A stretch of DNA of 64,000 nucleotides from an uncultured Anaeromassilibacillus sp. (GCA_930987725.1 CAKNKY010000005.1:1-64000), one strand, 5' to 3'; counted from the stretch's first letter, positions 1 through 8,642 are shown. Notes: generated from the sequence alone by a model not told the origin. A program made the numbers and translations.

Positions 1-54
1 TACCCGACCTACTCCCTTAGCAGGGGAGCCCCTTCACCACTTGGGTATTTCTCC
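1..54 (-). tRNA. tRNA-Ser (anticodon GCU), 3' part cut by window edge
   Basis: Read on the minus strand, the sequence starts GGAGAAATACCCAAGTGGT and continues through a D-arm to an anticodon loop CTGCTAA, giving anticodon GCU for serine AGC/AGU codons. The long variable arm typical of tRNA-Ser begins just before the sequence leaves the window, so the T-arm and 3' end are not visible. It sits 81 bases downstream of a second tRNA-Ser on the same strand, so both probably belong to one tRNA transcript. Confidence 0.88.
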
Positions 55-135
55 AAAGGTAAAGTTTTCTCTATTTGATAAAGTTGTAAAACAGAACCGT
101 CGATTCAAAACACGGCAGGCCATGTTTTGAAAATA

Positions 136-224
136 TGGCGGAGAGGAAGAGATTCGAACTCTTGGTCCCTTGCGAGATCACTGGTTTTCAAGACCAGCTC
201 CATAAACCACTCGGACACCTCTCC
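136..224 (-). tRNA. tRNA-Ser (anticodon UGA) with encoded CCA
   Basis: On the minus strand the acceptor stem GGAGAGG pairs with CCTCTCC, the D-arm reads GTCCGAGTGG, the anticodon loop is CTTGAAA (anticodon UGA), there is a long variable arm, and the T-arm reads GAGTTCGAATCTC. The discriminator G is followed directly by CCA in the DNA, so the 3' end is genomically encoded. The class II architecture and anticodon make serine the only sensible identity. Confidence 0.95.
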
Positions 225-350
225 ACAGCTCCTCAGTGCGACGTATGTTATTATACAGGGTTCACGCTGAAATGTCAATTGTTTTTTTAAAATTTCAAGG
301 GTAATTTTGGGAGCTCTCTATTTCTTCTGTTCAAAGACAGGTTGCCACTT

Positions 351-401
351 TATAATAAGTGTAAGAATCTTGTAAGAAAAGGATCGGGCGAATTGTAAGG
401 A
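351..401 (+). promoter_or_regulatory. Promoter region of the two-component operon with TGTAAGRA direct repeats
   Basis: A TATAAT -10 hexamer lies at 351-356 with only a weak -35 (TGTTCA, 17-base spacing). Downstream are three copies of TGTAAGRA at 360-367, 371-378 and 394-401, spaced 11 and then 23 bases apart. OmpR/PhoB-family regulators commonly bind direct repeats in an 11-base phase, so autoregulation by the adjacent response regulator is a reasonable inference. The repeats overlap the expected transcription start, which would fit repression or a second promoter. Confidence 0.5.
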
Positions 402-444
402 ACTTCTTTTATCATAAAAGCAGACAGGAAAAGAGGTTGAGCAT

Positions 445-1143
445 ATGAACGAATGTGTGTTGGTAGTGGACGACGACCGAGAGATTGTCAGGGCGATCGC
501 CCTATTGCTGGAGAAAGAGGGGTACACGGTTCTGCGGGCCTATGACGGCATGCAGGCGCTGGATATGGCGATGGACCGGCAGGTGCAGCTCCTGATTCTG
601 GATGTGATGATGCCGAAGCTGGACGGCCTTTCCGCCGTGCTTCACCTGCGGGAAAAACGGAATATCCCTATCATTGTGCTCTCCGCCAAAAGCGAGGAAT
701 CTGACAAAATCCTTGGCTTGTCCATGGGGGCCGACGATTATGTGGCAAAGCCCTTCCATCCGCAGGAACTGCTGGCGCGTGTGCGCTCGCACCTGCGGCG
801 GTATAACATCTTGGGCGGCGTAAATGCTGACGCAAACCGCTCCGTTTTCCGCAGCGGCCGCCTAACATACCGCCCGGAGGACCACACTCTTCTGGCGGAC
901 GGCGAACCGGTGCGCCTGACCGCCACGGAGACCAAGATCGTCGATCTGTTGATGCGCAACCTGGGCCGCGTTTTTCCAGCGGAGGAAATTTACCGCCGTG
1001 TATGGGGCGAAGAGCCTTACGCCGCGGAAAACACGGTCATGGTACACATCCGCCGTATTCGTGAAAAGATTGAACTCAACCCAAAGGAACCTGAATATTT
1101 AAAGGTGGTGTGGGGAATTGGATACAAAATGGAAAAAAGGTAG
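445..1143 (+). CDS. OmpR/PhoB-family response regulator (VanR-like)
   Basis: A DNA-binding response regulator of 232 residues. The N-terminal receiver domain (about residues 1-120) shows the acidic pair in VVDDD, the phospho-acceptor Asp53 in LILDVMMPKLDG, the conserved Ser of VLSAKS and the KPF lysine motif. The C-terminal half (about 135-230) is a winged-helix Trans_reg_C domain ending in VVWGIGYKME. It overlaps the downstream kinase gene by 26 bases, so the two are translated together as a cognate pair. The closest recognised type is VanR/RegX3-like; the signal it answers cannot be told from sequence. An SD-like AAGAGG precedes the ATG. Confidence 0.93.
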   Translation: MNECVLVVDDDREIVRAIALLLEKEGYTVLRAYDGMQALDMAMDRQVQLLILDVMMPKLDGLSAVLHLREKRNIPIIVLSAKSEESDKILGLSMGADDYVAKPFHPQELLARVRSHLRRYNILGGVNADANRSVFRSGRLTYRPEDHTLLADGEPVRLTATETKIVDLLMRNLGRVFPAEEIYRRVWGEEPYAAENTVMVHIRRIREKIELNPKEPEYLKVVWGIGYKMEKR

Positions 1144-3232
1144 GCAGGCCGCCGCATTTCTCTGCTTGTTTTTAGGGCTGAATGTATTGCTGCTCCAACT
1201 TCCACAGCTTTGTTCTCTCAATATGAATGCTGTGACGGACGCTTTGCAGTCGGATTATCAAAACACAAAAACCTTCCGGGACGCCGTTTTGAATACCCTT
1301 TACGATATGGTGTACCGCACGGTCTATGCGGAAGAAATTGAAAAGGAAGCGCGCGAGGACGCAGAATGGCAGGAGCTCTGGCAGTCCGGATCGCAAACCT
1401 TTCCCGATTGGTACTCCGAAAGCTGGGATCCGGAGCATTACCGGTATGTGCAGGGAAGGCCAAATCCTTACCAGGACACGGCAAATCTGCTGTACAATGT
1501 AACATACCGGGGAAGGGTTCTTCATCAAAGCGAAAGCGTCCCCTTTTCCGTGAAAAATGGGGCGCCAAAGGTTTCGTCGGATTACAATTTCCTCCTGCAT
1601 TTTGACGGCGAAGCCCTCACGGCGGAAAAAGACGGAAGTCCCTTTGCGCTTTACGGGTTCACGGAGGACGGCGTCCAAAACGCTCAGGTGCTGCTGGGGG
1701 GCCTCCCCCAGGATCGGGTGCGGGAGTGCCGGGTTTGGCTGGCGGTTCGCGCCGCCCCCCTTCCGCTGGACGGGAGTGACCTTGTTTGTTCTGTCCAATA
1801 CACGCTCGCTGCGGAGAGAAATCAGCTTCTCCTCCTGTGCGGACTGCTGGGGCTTGGCCTGCTGCTTTGCCTGTCTTCTCTTTTCTGCCGCAAAAGCCGG
1901 AAGCTGTTCTGGCAGAAGGCGGCCGCCGTCACAGGGCATCTCTGGTTTGAGTGGAAGCTGCTGATCCTCGCCCTGCTCTTCTATTTCGGCTTCTATTGCG
2001 GCACATATCCTATACTGATTGCCGCTTTTTGGGCGTTGATATTCTTTTGCAACGATTTGCGGCATAACCGGAAGATCTGGCGGCACAGCGGGATTTCCCG
2101 GCTGTGGGGACTGGTGCTCCGGCAGCGCAGCCTCCTTCCCTTCCAAAAACAGCTTCTGCTCTGCGGCCCGGCTGCAGCGGGCACGGGATTCCTGCTCACA
2201 CTGGCCGCAGCGGCAATCATTTTAGTCTCCTGCGCCTGGGAGGCGATTCCTGTTGCCGCCATCCTGCTGCTTCTTTTGTGGGGCGCTTTTTGGTGGAAAT
2301 TCTGCAGGCAGTACCGCCGCACTGTGGAAGAAGCGGGCAAGCTGGTGGAGCATCTTCATGCGCTCCGCGCAGGAAAGAATCCTCCCCCCCTGCAATTCGG
2401 CGCAGCTTCCGATCTGGCAGGAGCCGCCGCCGATTTGAACGCCGTGCAGGAGGGTGTGCGCACCGCCGTAGAGGAACAGATCAAAAGCGAGCGTATGAAA
2501 GTGGAACTGATCGCAAACGTTTCACATGACCTGAAAACGCCGCTGACCTCCATTGTGAGCTATATAGAACTGTTACAGCAAGAGGAAGGCCTGCCGGATC
2601 CTGTGCGGGACTATATCCAAATCCTTGCACAGAAGGCGGAGCGCCTGCGTTCCATCGTGCAGGATGTATTCGACGTGAGCAAGGCGGCGAGCGGTAACCT
2701 GCCGCTGCGGCCGGAAACGCTTGACCTGGCCAAGCTGACGCGCCAGGCGCTGGCAGAGCAGCAGGAAGAAATTGCAAATTCCGGCCTTCTGTTCCGCGTG
2801 TCGCTCAGCGAAGAGCCCACCTATATCTTCGCCGACGGCGAACGGCTTTCCCGCGTGTTTCAGAACCTGATCGGCAATGCGCTGCGTTACTCCCTGGAAG
2901 GGACGCGCGTCTATGTGACGCAGGAAACCGACTCAGCCCGGACGACGGTCACCATCAAGAACATCTCCCGCGACGAGCTGCCGGAAGGGGTGGACCTGAC
3001 GGAGCGCTTTACCCGCGGCGACGCCAGCCGCACGGATGGCGGCAGCGGCCTGGGACTGGCGATTGCCAAGAGCTTCACCGAAGCCTGCGGCGGCACGCTC
3101 CGCGTCAAAGGGGATGGCGATCTGTTCACTGCCTCCGTCTCTTTCCCGCTGTTTCGAGACGTTTCCACCCCGCCGTCCGCGCCGGGCCGCACAGAAACGA
3201 ATATGAAAGACGAGCCCCATCCAACCAACTAA
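1118..3232 (+). CDS. Membrane sensor histidine kinase (VanS-like)
   Basis: A 704-residue sensor kinase that starts at a TTG inside the regulator gene. Residues about 10-30 form one membrane segment, followed by a roughly 200-residue extracytoplasmic region, then several more hydrophobic segments (about 236-257, 279-311 and 345-395). The HisKA H-box is NVSHDLKTPLTS with phospho-acceptor His470; the ATPase domain shows the N-box QNLIGNALRYS and the glycine box GGSGLGLAIAKSF. The multi-pass membrane region between sensor and kinase is larger than in simple two-TM kinases. It is paired with the preceding regulator; the ligand is unknown. The neighbouring minus-strand ABC operon could be a target but no direct evidence is visible. 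Confidence 0.9.
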   Translation: MDTKWKKGRQAAAFLCLFLGLNVLLLQLPQLCSLNMNAVTDALQSDYQNTKTFRDAVLNTLYDMVYRTVYAEEIEKEAREDAEWQELWQSGSQTFPDWYSESWDPEHYRYVQGRPNPYQDTANLLYNVTYRGRVLHQSESVPFSVKNGAPKVSSDYNFLLHFDGEALTAEKDGSPFALYGFTEDGVQNAQVLLGGLPQDRVRECRVWLAVRAAPLPLDGSDLVCSVQYTLAAERNQLLLLCGLLGLGLLLCLSSLFCRKSRKLFWQKAAAVTGHLWFEWKLLILALLFYFGFYCGTYPILIAAFWALIFFCNDLRHNRKIWRHSGISRLWGLVLRQRSLLPFQKQLLLCGPAAAGTGFLLTLAAAAIILVSCAWEAIPVAAILLLLLWGAFWWKFCRQYRRTVEEAGKLVEHLHALRAGKNPPPLQFGAASDLAGAAADLNAVQEGVRTAVEEQIKSERMKVELIANVSHDLKTPLTSIVSYIELLQQEEGLPDPVRDYIQILAQKAERLRSIVQDVFDVSKAASGNLPLRPETLDLAKLTRQALAEQQEEIANSGLLFRVSLSEEPTYIFADGERLSRVFQNLIGNALRYSLEGTRVYVTQETDSARTTVTIKNISRDELPEGVDLTERFTRGDASRTDGGSGLGLAIAKSFTEACGGTLRVKGDGDLFTASVSFPLFRDVSTPPSAPGRTETNMKDEPHPTN

Positions 3233-3253
3233 TCCGAAAAACTCTCTCATAGC

Positions 3254-3291
3254 AAAGGCCGCCCGGCGTTTTGGAACCGGGCGGCCTTTCC
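3254..3291. terminator. Bidirectional intrinsic terminator
   Basis: A 13-base stem AAAGGCCGCCCGG pairs with CCGGGCGGCCTTT around a 10-base loop, between the convergent ends of the kinase gene and the permease gene. The T-rich ends on both strands are short, but the placement fits termination in both directions. Confidence 0.8.
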
Positions 3292-3331
3292 CTGCCCGGC
3301 AGGCAACGCAAATTCCAAACTGCGCGCAGCG

Positions 3332-4102
3332 TCAGCCTGCAGAGGCAGAAGGCTGGGGATTGCGCATAAGGGCAGCGTTACGGGTGGAAATCCAGCCAAA
3401 GACGGCAAAAAGGGCGCCCAGCACAGCACAGAGGCCTGCGGTGAGCCAGGAATTTTCCAGCATGGAAAGAGCAGCCCGGATCAGTTCCTGCACGCCGTCC
3501 CGCGGAAGGAAGGACAACAGCGTCGGAACGCCAACAAACAGCATAACCGGGATGGCAATGGTCAGCAGGATGCGCAGCCACCGGGAAATCCGATAATAGA
3601 GGCAGCCCAGGAACAGACCCGCGCAGCTCAAAAACAGGGAAATGCCAGCCTGCCACACCATCCCCTGCAACAGGAAGTTGATGTCGGCATACGGCGCGGC
3701 AATCTGCGCTTTCCCGCCGTAAATGTAGGCAAACATCGGCACGATGTCGCTCGTGGGAAGCTGACCGGTCAAAAACGTCACCAGCAGGCTGATGGGAGCA
3801 AAAAGAATGCTCATCGCCGCCACGCAGGCCAGGGCGCTGCCATACAGCACCCGGCGTGGGACACCCCCCGCAAGTCCCAGGTGGAAAGCATCCCGCCAGG
3901 ACGTGCATCCCCACACAAAGCAGAAGATCATTGAGGCAGTCTCCGTTCCGCCGTAACTGAATTCCTCTCCCGGCTCAAACAGAGAGAGCCCCAGGAAAAA
4001 CAGAACCGGGAGCAGGATTAGGATCCCCCAAACGATGAGCCCGGAAAACAGAAGATTGCGAAACTGATAGGCCAGAGGTGCTTTCCAAACCGAACGTTTC
4101 AT
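3332..4102 (-). CDS. ABC transporter permease, ABC-2-like
   Basis: A 256-residue integral membrane protein with about six hydrophobic segments, for example residues 18-38 (LIVWGILILLPVLFFLGL) and others near 100-125, 150-175, 185-205 and 230-250. It overlaps the upstream ATPase gene by four bases, so it is the membrane partner of that ATPase in a GntR-controlled operon. The arrangement resembles YtrA-type operons of Firmicutes, often tied to cell-envelope stress or peptide defence. No substrate can be read from the sequence. Confidence 0.75.
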   Translation of the reverse strand: MKRSVWKAPLAYQFRNLLFSGLIVWGILILLPVLFFLGLSLFEPGEEFSYGGTETASMIFCFVWGCTSWRDAFHLGLAGGVPRRVLYGSALACVAAMSILFAPISLLVTFLTGQLPTSDIVPMFAYIYGGKAQIAAPYADINFLLQGMVWQAGISLFLSCAGLFLGCLYYRISRWLRILLTIAIPVMLFVGVPTLLSFLPRDGVQELIRAALSMLENSWLTAGLCAVLGALFAVFGWISTRNAALMRNPQPSASAG

Positions 4103-4968
4103 TTTGTATTCCCCCTTCTCTCGGAATCGTTGGTCAGTTGAATGAAAAGCTGCTGCAAATCCAAACGGCCGAATTCCAGATTCGATGGGGCGGGGCCTTC
4201 CGGCCTCCCCTCCAGATAGGCAGTCGTCATCCCGCCCAGATTCTGCTCACCGTAAACGGAACGTCCGGCGGCATAGGCCGCCACCGCCGCTGCCGGCCCT
4301 GTGACGGAATAGCCACGGGAGAGCGTCTGCTCTGTGTCCTCGTCCAACAGCAGGCGGCCGCGGTGAAGCACCACCACGTGGTCCAGCAGGGCGGCGCACT
4401 CCTCAATCAGGTGGGTGGAGATCACAATACAGCGCGGGTTATGCGCAAAATGCTCCACCACCAGACGATAAAAAAGGTCGCGATGGTTCGCGTCCAGTCC
4501 GAGGATCGGCTCATCCAGGAACGTGAACGGCGCATTGGAGGCCAGGGCGACAATCATTTTGAAAATTGTACCGTAGCCTGTGGAAAGCGACTGGATTTTA
4601 GAACGCAGCGGCAGTTCAAACCGGCCGGCCATATCTAACGCTTCGTCCATGGAAAAGTCCGGCCGGTACCGTGCATACCAACGCATCCCCTTCTCCACTG
4701 TCATGGAGGGAAACAGATTTCCGTCGCTCGTGCAGACAATCCGCCTGAGAGCCGCGGCGTTTTCCCAAACAGGTTCGCCGTCCAGCAGCACGCGCCCGGA
4801 GGTCTGCCTGCGCCACCCCGCCGAAAGGCTGAGCAGTGTGCTTTTGCCGGCTCCGTTGCGCCCCAGCAGGCCGTAAATGTGGCCCGACTCCAGGGTGAAC
4901 GACACGTTTTCGAGCGCCGTCACATCCTGAAACTGCATCGTGACATGTTCATAGGTCAGTTGACTCAT
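4099..4968 (-). CDS. ABC transporter ATP-binding protein
   Basis: A 289-residue ATPase with Walker A GLLGRNGAGKST near residue 35, a signature region reading SLSTGYGT (a divergent form of LSGGQ), and Walker B FTFLDEPILGLD. The C-terminal 90 residues extend beyond the core fold. It overlaps the GntR gene upstream by 20 bases and the permease downstream by 4, so all three are co-translated. The family (CcmA/YtrB-like) couples ATP hydrolysis to a separate membrane subunit. Its SD is the GGAGGAGG run about 8 bases before the ATG. Confidence 0.88.
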   Translation of the reverse strand: MSQLTYEHVTMQFQDVTALENVSFTLESGHIYGLLGRNGAGKSTLLSLSAGWRRQTSGRVLLDGEPVWENAAALRRIVCTSDGNLFPSMTVEKGMRWYARYRPDFSMDEALDMAGRFELPLRSKIQSLSTGYGTIFKMIVALASNAPFTFLDEPILGLDANHRDLFYRLVVEHFAHNPRCIVISTHLIEECAALLDHVVVLHRGRLLLDEDTEQTLSRGYSVTGPAAAVAAYAAGRSVYGEQNLGGMTTAYLEGRPEGPAPSNLEFGRLDLQQLFIQLTNDSERRGNTK

Positions 4969-5329
4969 GGCCCGTTTCCTCCTCCTCTATCATGGCGGCC
5001 AGTTCCCTGCGCGTGATGCCGAGTTTTTCGGCCTCCTCCAGCAGAGACACAACAAAATTGGCGTAAAAATCGCGCTTTCTCTTTTCCATAATCTTCTCTT
5101 TCGCTCCCCGTGACACAAACATACCGAGGCCTCTCTTCTTGTACACCATCCCTTCCTCCACCAGCCTGTTGATCCCCTTGAGCGCCGTGGCGGGGTTGAT
5201 GCGGTACGTCGCGGAGATCTCGGTTGTGGAGGGAATCTGCGTTTCCTCGGGAAAAGCCTCCGTCAGAATCGCATCCTCTATCTGTTCCGCGATTTGCAGA
5301 TAGATCGGCTTTTCTCCGTCAAAATTCAT
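4949..5329 (-). CDS. GntR-family regulator, YtrA-like
   Basis: A short 126-residue GntR regulator. The N-terminal winged helix (about 5-75) reads PIYLQIAEQIEDAIL and later IPSTTEISATYRINPATALKGINRLVEEG, the usual GntR recognition region. The C-terminal part is only about 50 residues of helix, as in the YtrA subgroup, not a full effector domain. It is the first gene of the operon with the ABC ATPase and permease and very probably represses it through the inverted repeat that overlaps the promoter. Confidence 0.9.
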   Translation of the reverse strand: MNFDGEKPIYLQIAEQIEDAILTEAFPEETQIPSTTEISATYRINPATALKGINRLVEEGMVYKKRGLGMFVSRGAKEKIMEKRKRDFYANFVVSLLEEAEKLGITRRELAAMIEEEETGHESTDL

Positions 5330-5369
5330 ACAGCTGCCCCCTTTCCGTTTCAGGTTGCTTTGTTATGTG

Positions 5370-5418
5370 GTTGATTACTTCTGTAACTAACTATAAAGCA
5401 TAAAGTTTGTTTTGTCAA
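5370..5418 (-). promoter_or_regulatory. Promoter and GntR operator of the ABC operon
   Basis: On the minus strand there is a -35 TTGACA (plus coordinates 5413-5418), a 17-base spacer and a -10 TATAGT (5390-5395). Directly after it lies an imperfect inverted repeat GTTAGTTAC-AGAA-GTAATCAAC (5370-5391), with seven of nine positions symmetric, which overlaps the edge of the -10 and the start site. A repressor bound there would block transcription, which fits autoregulation by the GntR protein. Confidence 0.75.
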
Positions 5419-5590
5419 TCCAAAACCAAGATCTTTTCAAAAAATCTTCTATGCGGAAGAGGTGCATTCTTCACACCTTTTTGCAGTCTTTCTATCTTTT
5501 TTCCCGTAGACGATGGCGGGACCTCTGTCGTACAATGAAGAAAAAGACCGGTTCCGTTGAAATGGACAAAAAAGGAAGGAGACAAATCAA

Positions 5591-7459
5591 ATGATGCAGC
5601 CATATGACGCACAGAGCGAAGCGCGCACCAAGGCAAAGGGCAAACTGGAGCTGTTTCGCTATGAGGACATTTCGCTCGAAAACAGCCTGTGGAAACACCA
5701 GCGTGACGCGGTGATCGAACTGTATCTGAGCCTGTCAAACGGTGATATCCTGAAATCCCCCCTGCAGGAAAGGGGCATCCCCTCCCCCTATCAGGGCCTG
5801 CCGGGATGGGGCGGCACCATGGGCCAGATCCTGGGCTCCTATGCAAAGCTTTACTGCGCAACGGGAGATTACCGTCTGAAAGCCAAGGCCATCTCGCTCT
5901 TTGAAGACTACGATGCGCTGACGCTGGAACACCCGGAGCTGCTGCACCAGGGAACCTATTACTTCGACAAGACGCTCGGCGGCCTGCTGGATCTCTATGA
6001 ATTCATGGGCTGCACGCGCGTGACGGACGCCATTTCCCGCCTTGTAGATCAGTCCATGATCGATCTGGACCGCACCATCGACCGCGACGGCCTGCAGGAT
6101 GCGCGTATGAAGGGCCAGATCGAATGGTACACGCTGCCGGAAAATCTCTATCGCGCCTACCAGCTGCTCGGCGATGAGAAATACAAGACGTACGCCGCCG
6201 TGTGGCACTATGATTACATGTGGGACAAAGTGCTGAACCACGATTTCAAGATTGGCCCGCGCCACGCTTACAGCCACGTGAACTGCCTTTCCAGCGCCGC
6301 GAGGGCGTACGAGGTGACGGGGGACGAGAAATACCTGAACGTGATGAAAATCGCATATGACGAGATCACCGCGCATCACACCTACGCCACCGGCGGATAC
6401 GGGCCTGCCGAAAACCTGTTTGTGGATCGCGAGGGATATCTGGGTTTCATGCTGCTTTCCCCCTGGGATCTGGGCGGCGAGGACCCGTGCTACACCAACT
6501 TTGCGGGCCAGCGCGTGGCGCGCAGCGACGCATGGGGAAGCTGCGAGGTCTCCTGCTGTGCATGGGCTGTTTTCAAGCTGACACAGTACCTCATGCGCCA
6601 CACCGGTGAGGCAAAATACGGAATGTGGGCGGAACAAATGCTCTACAACTGCACCGGCGGCCAGCCTGACATCAAGCCAAACGGGGAGCTGCTCTATTAT
6701 TCGAGCTACTTTGCGGACGGCGCCATGAAGTCCACAGTGGATCGCCGCCTGCGCGCCGGAGGCGAGAACTTCACGTGGCAGTGCTGCAGCGGCACGTTCC
6801 CTCAGGATGTGGCGGAATACGCCCGCCTGGCTTACTACCATGACAGCGACACGCTCTATGTCTCCCAATACATGCCCTCCAAGGTAACGTGGGAGCGCGC
6901 GGACGGAGCCGTGACGGTCGAAAACTTTTCCGATTTTCCGAAGCACAGCACAGTGCGCTTCCGCGTGAACGCGCCGGCCGGCTCGCATTTTGCGCTCCGC
7001 TTCCGCGTGCCCGCCTGGGCAGACGGCGCAAACGCCGTGAAGGTGAACGGACGTGCGGAGCCATGGGACGCGCTGCCGAACACCTGGCTCACGGTGGAGC
7101 GGGACTGGACGGGAGACGATCTGGTGGAGCTCGATTTCCCCTACCGCCTGCGCTTCCAGGCCGTGGACGCACAGCATCCGAACCTTGTCGCGCTGCTCTA
7201 TGGCCCGTTCGTCATGGTGAGCGACGAGATGACGATTCTCGTGGGCGACAGAGAGCACCCGGAAGAATGGATCCTGCCGGTGGAAGGGGAGGAACTCACG
7301 TTCCGCACACTGCCCGGCCACACGGGCATTCGCAGCTTTGTGTGCCGCACCTTCCGCCCTTATCTTTCCTACCCGGAGGACAAGTGGTATTTTATGTACC
7401 ACACGATCACCGACAGCCTGGAGAAAAAAGAAAAAGAGAAGCGCACCGTCAACGTTTGA
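5591..7459 (+). CDS. DUF1680 (GH127-like) glycoside hydrolase, divergent zinc site
   Basis: A 622-residue (alpha/alpha)6-barrel-type protein of the DUF1680 family, whose characterised members (GH127, GH146) are beta-L-arabinofuranosidases with a catalytic cysteine held by a Cys3-Glu zinc site. The CC pair is present (FTWQCCSGTFPQD). The other zinc motif, normally E-x-C, reads CEVSCCAW here; aligned to the paralogue at 14701, the Glu position is Val and a Glu lies one residue earlier. No signal peptide is seen, so it acts in the cytosol. It opens the carbohydrate region and is followed by a bidirectional terminator. The substrate is not certain. SD AAGGAAGGAG precedes the ATG. Confidence 0.85.
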   Translation: MMQPYDAQSEARTKAKGKLELFRYEDISLENSLWKHQRDAVIELYLSLSNGDILKSPLQERGIPSPYQGLPGWGGTMGQILGSYAKLYCATGDYRLKAKAISLFEDYDALTLEHPELLHQGTYYFDKTLGGLLDLYEFMGCTRVTDAISRLVDQSMIDLDRTIDRDGLQDARMKGQIEWYTLPENLYRAYQLLGDEKYKTYAAVWHYDYMWDKVLNHDFKIGPRHAYSHVNCLSSAARAYEVTGDEKYLNVMKIAYDEITAHHTYATGGYGPAENLFVDREGYLGFMLLSPWDLGGEDPCYTNFAGQRVARSDAWGSCEVSCCAWAVFKLTQYLMRHTGEAKYGMWAEQMLYNCTGGQPDIKPNGELLYYSSYFADGAMKSTVDRRLRAGGENFTWQCCSGTFPQDVAEYARLAYYHDSDTLYVSQYMPSKVTWERADGAVTVENFSDFPKHSTVRFRVNAPAGSHFALRFRVPAWADGANAVKVNGRAEPWDALPNTWLTVERDWTGDDLVELDFPYRLRFQAVDAQHPNLVALLYGPFVMVSDEMTILVGDREHPEEWILPVEGEELTFRTLPGHTGIRSFVCRTFRPYLSYPEDKWYFMYHTITDSLEKKEKEKRTVNV

Positions 7460-7516
7460 CGATGAACGCATCTCCCCAAATCGGAATTCGATTGATTGCC
7501 ATAGAGTCCCCTGCAC

Positions 7517-7572
7517 AAAAAAGCGGGCGCACCCGATCCAAACACCGGATCAGGCGCGCCCGCCTGTTTTTT
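7517..7572. terminator. Bidirectional terminator between convergent DUF1680 and araC genes
   Basis: A long stem, GCGGGCGC pairing with GCGCCCGC, with an inner GATCC/GGATC stem, is flanked by AAAAAA on the left and TTTTTT on the right, so it can stop transcripts from both sides. The stop codon of the minus-strand AraC gene lies inside the stem. Confidence 0.85.
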
Positions 7573-8422
7573 CCTCTTTTTCCCGCATATCATAATACCG
7601 GTTGGTCAGGCGGGAAGCATAGGCGTTTCTGTATTCGCTCGGCGTGCAGCCGGCCGCTTTCTTGAATGCCCGCAGAAAGGTGCAGCTGTCGTGAAAGCCG
7701 CACTGCGCGGCTATCTCCGCCACGGTGGCGTTTCCGTCTGCCAAAAGGGCCTTTGCGTGCTCCAGCTTCCGCTCCAGGAGGTACTGTTTGAGCGGCATGC
7801 CGGCAACACGGCTGAACACATGGGAAATGTATTTTTCATTATAGCCGAAATACGCGGCGATGTCGCGCACGAGCAGATTGGAATCGACGCTGTATTTTAC
7901 ATAATCGACGATGTCGAGATAAATCTGACGCGCCGCGTTCTGCTTGAGAGGGGACTGCGCCGCGCGGAGCTGGCTGTTCAGCTCACAGAGCACGCCGGTG
8001 CACAGGTAATCATTCTGCACCGGGTCCGCATAGGACCGCATGCAGTCCTGCATCTGCTTCATCTGCACCACAAGCCGGCCCGGCTTCGGCAGCGTTCCGT
8101 AGGCAGGCAGGCGCAAACAGTTTTTTTCCGCTTCCTCCGCCCCTGTTTCACGGCAGACAAAATGCAGCCAGTAAAATTCAGGAGAGGAAGCGGCATATCC
8201 GTTCTGCCGTTCCCCGGGCGGAACAAGCAGATATTCCCCGGAGGAAACGGCGTAATCCCTGCCGAGCGTCGTCATATAGAGCGTTCCTCTGGTGACGACC
8301 ATGAGCTCGTAATCCGCCAGTGTGCGGGTCGGGTGCCTCCAGTTGTTGGAAGCGGATTCCAGCTTGCCGGCCAGGTGACAGCACAACGGCCGATCCACCG
8401 GCAGCACAATTTCGGGTTCCAT
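7550..8422 (-). CDS. AraC-family transcriptional regulator
   Basis: A regulator of 290 residues from the ATG at 8422, chosen because GGAAAGGAG lies a few bases upstream; the longer ORF start has no SD. The N-terminal half is a cupin-like ligand domain (about 1-170, with LLVPPGERQNGY), and the C-terminal 100 residues hold two helix-turn-helix motifs (RDIAAYFGYNEKYISHVF and VAEIAAQCGFHDSCTFLRAFK). It is divergent from the MATE gene and convergent with the DUF1680 gene, so it probably controls part of this carbohydrate region in response to a sugar. The exact inducer is unknown. Confidence 0.9.
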   Translation of the reverse strand: MEPEIVLPVDRPLCCHLAGKLESASNNWRHPTRTLADYELMVVTRGTLYMTTLGRDYAVSSGEYLLVPPGERQNGYAASSPEFYWLHFVCRETGAEEAEKNCLRLPAYGTLPKPGRLVVQMKQMQDCMRSYADPVQNDYLCTGVLCELNSQLRAAQSPLKQNAARQIYLDIVDYVKYSVDSNLLVRDIAAYFGYNEKYISHVFSRVAGMPLKQYLLERKLEHAKALLADGNATVAEIAAQCGFHDSCTFLRAFKKAAGCTPSEYRNAYASRLTNRYYDMREKEEKTGGRA

Positions 8423-8479
8423 CGGGCAGACTCCTTTCCAGGCGGGCCGGCACATGCCTGCGGCACGTCTTCGCCCCTT

Positions 8480-8507
8480 ATTATATCGCATACGGGGCAA
8501 AATGCAA
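8480..8507 (-). promoter_or_regulatory. Promoter of the AraC-family gene
   Basis: On the minus strand TTGCAT (8502-8507), a 16-base spacer and TATAAT (8480-8485) form a near-consensus sigma-A promoter about 60 bases before the start codon. Confidence 0.7.
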
Positions 8508-8613
8508 GGATGGCGGGAACACCTGCGCCCGCAAAGGATCCAAACGGCCCGCCGGGGCGCGGAAGCATGTGCTCCGGCCTCCTTTTCTGCGGGACGGACG
8601 GCTGATGTTTTTC

Positions 8614-8642
8614 TTGCTTTTTCCCGGTGTGTACGCTATAAT
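8614..8642 (+). promoter_or_regulatory. Promoter of the first MATE gene
   Basis: TTGCTT at 8614-8619, a 17-base spacer and a perfect TATAAT at 8637-8642 form a good promoter. It lies about 140 bases before the MATE start codon, leaving an unusually long leader. Confidence 0.75.

Noticed and set aside
5735-7516. A 593-codon minus-strand ORF opposite the DUF1680 gene
   Set aside because: Shadow frame; the plus-strand product carries family motifs and an SD, the shadow has none.
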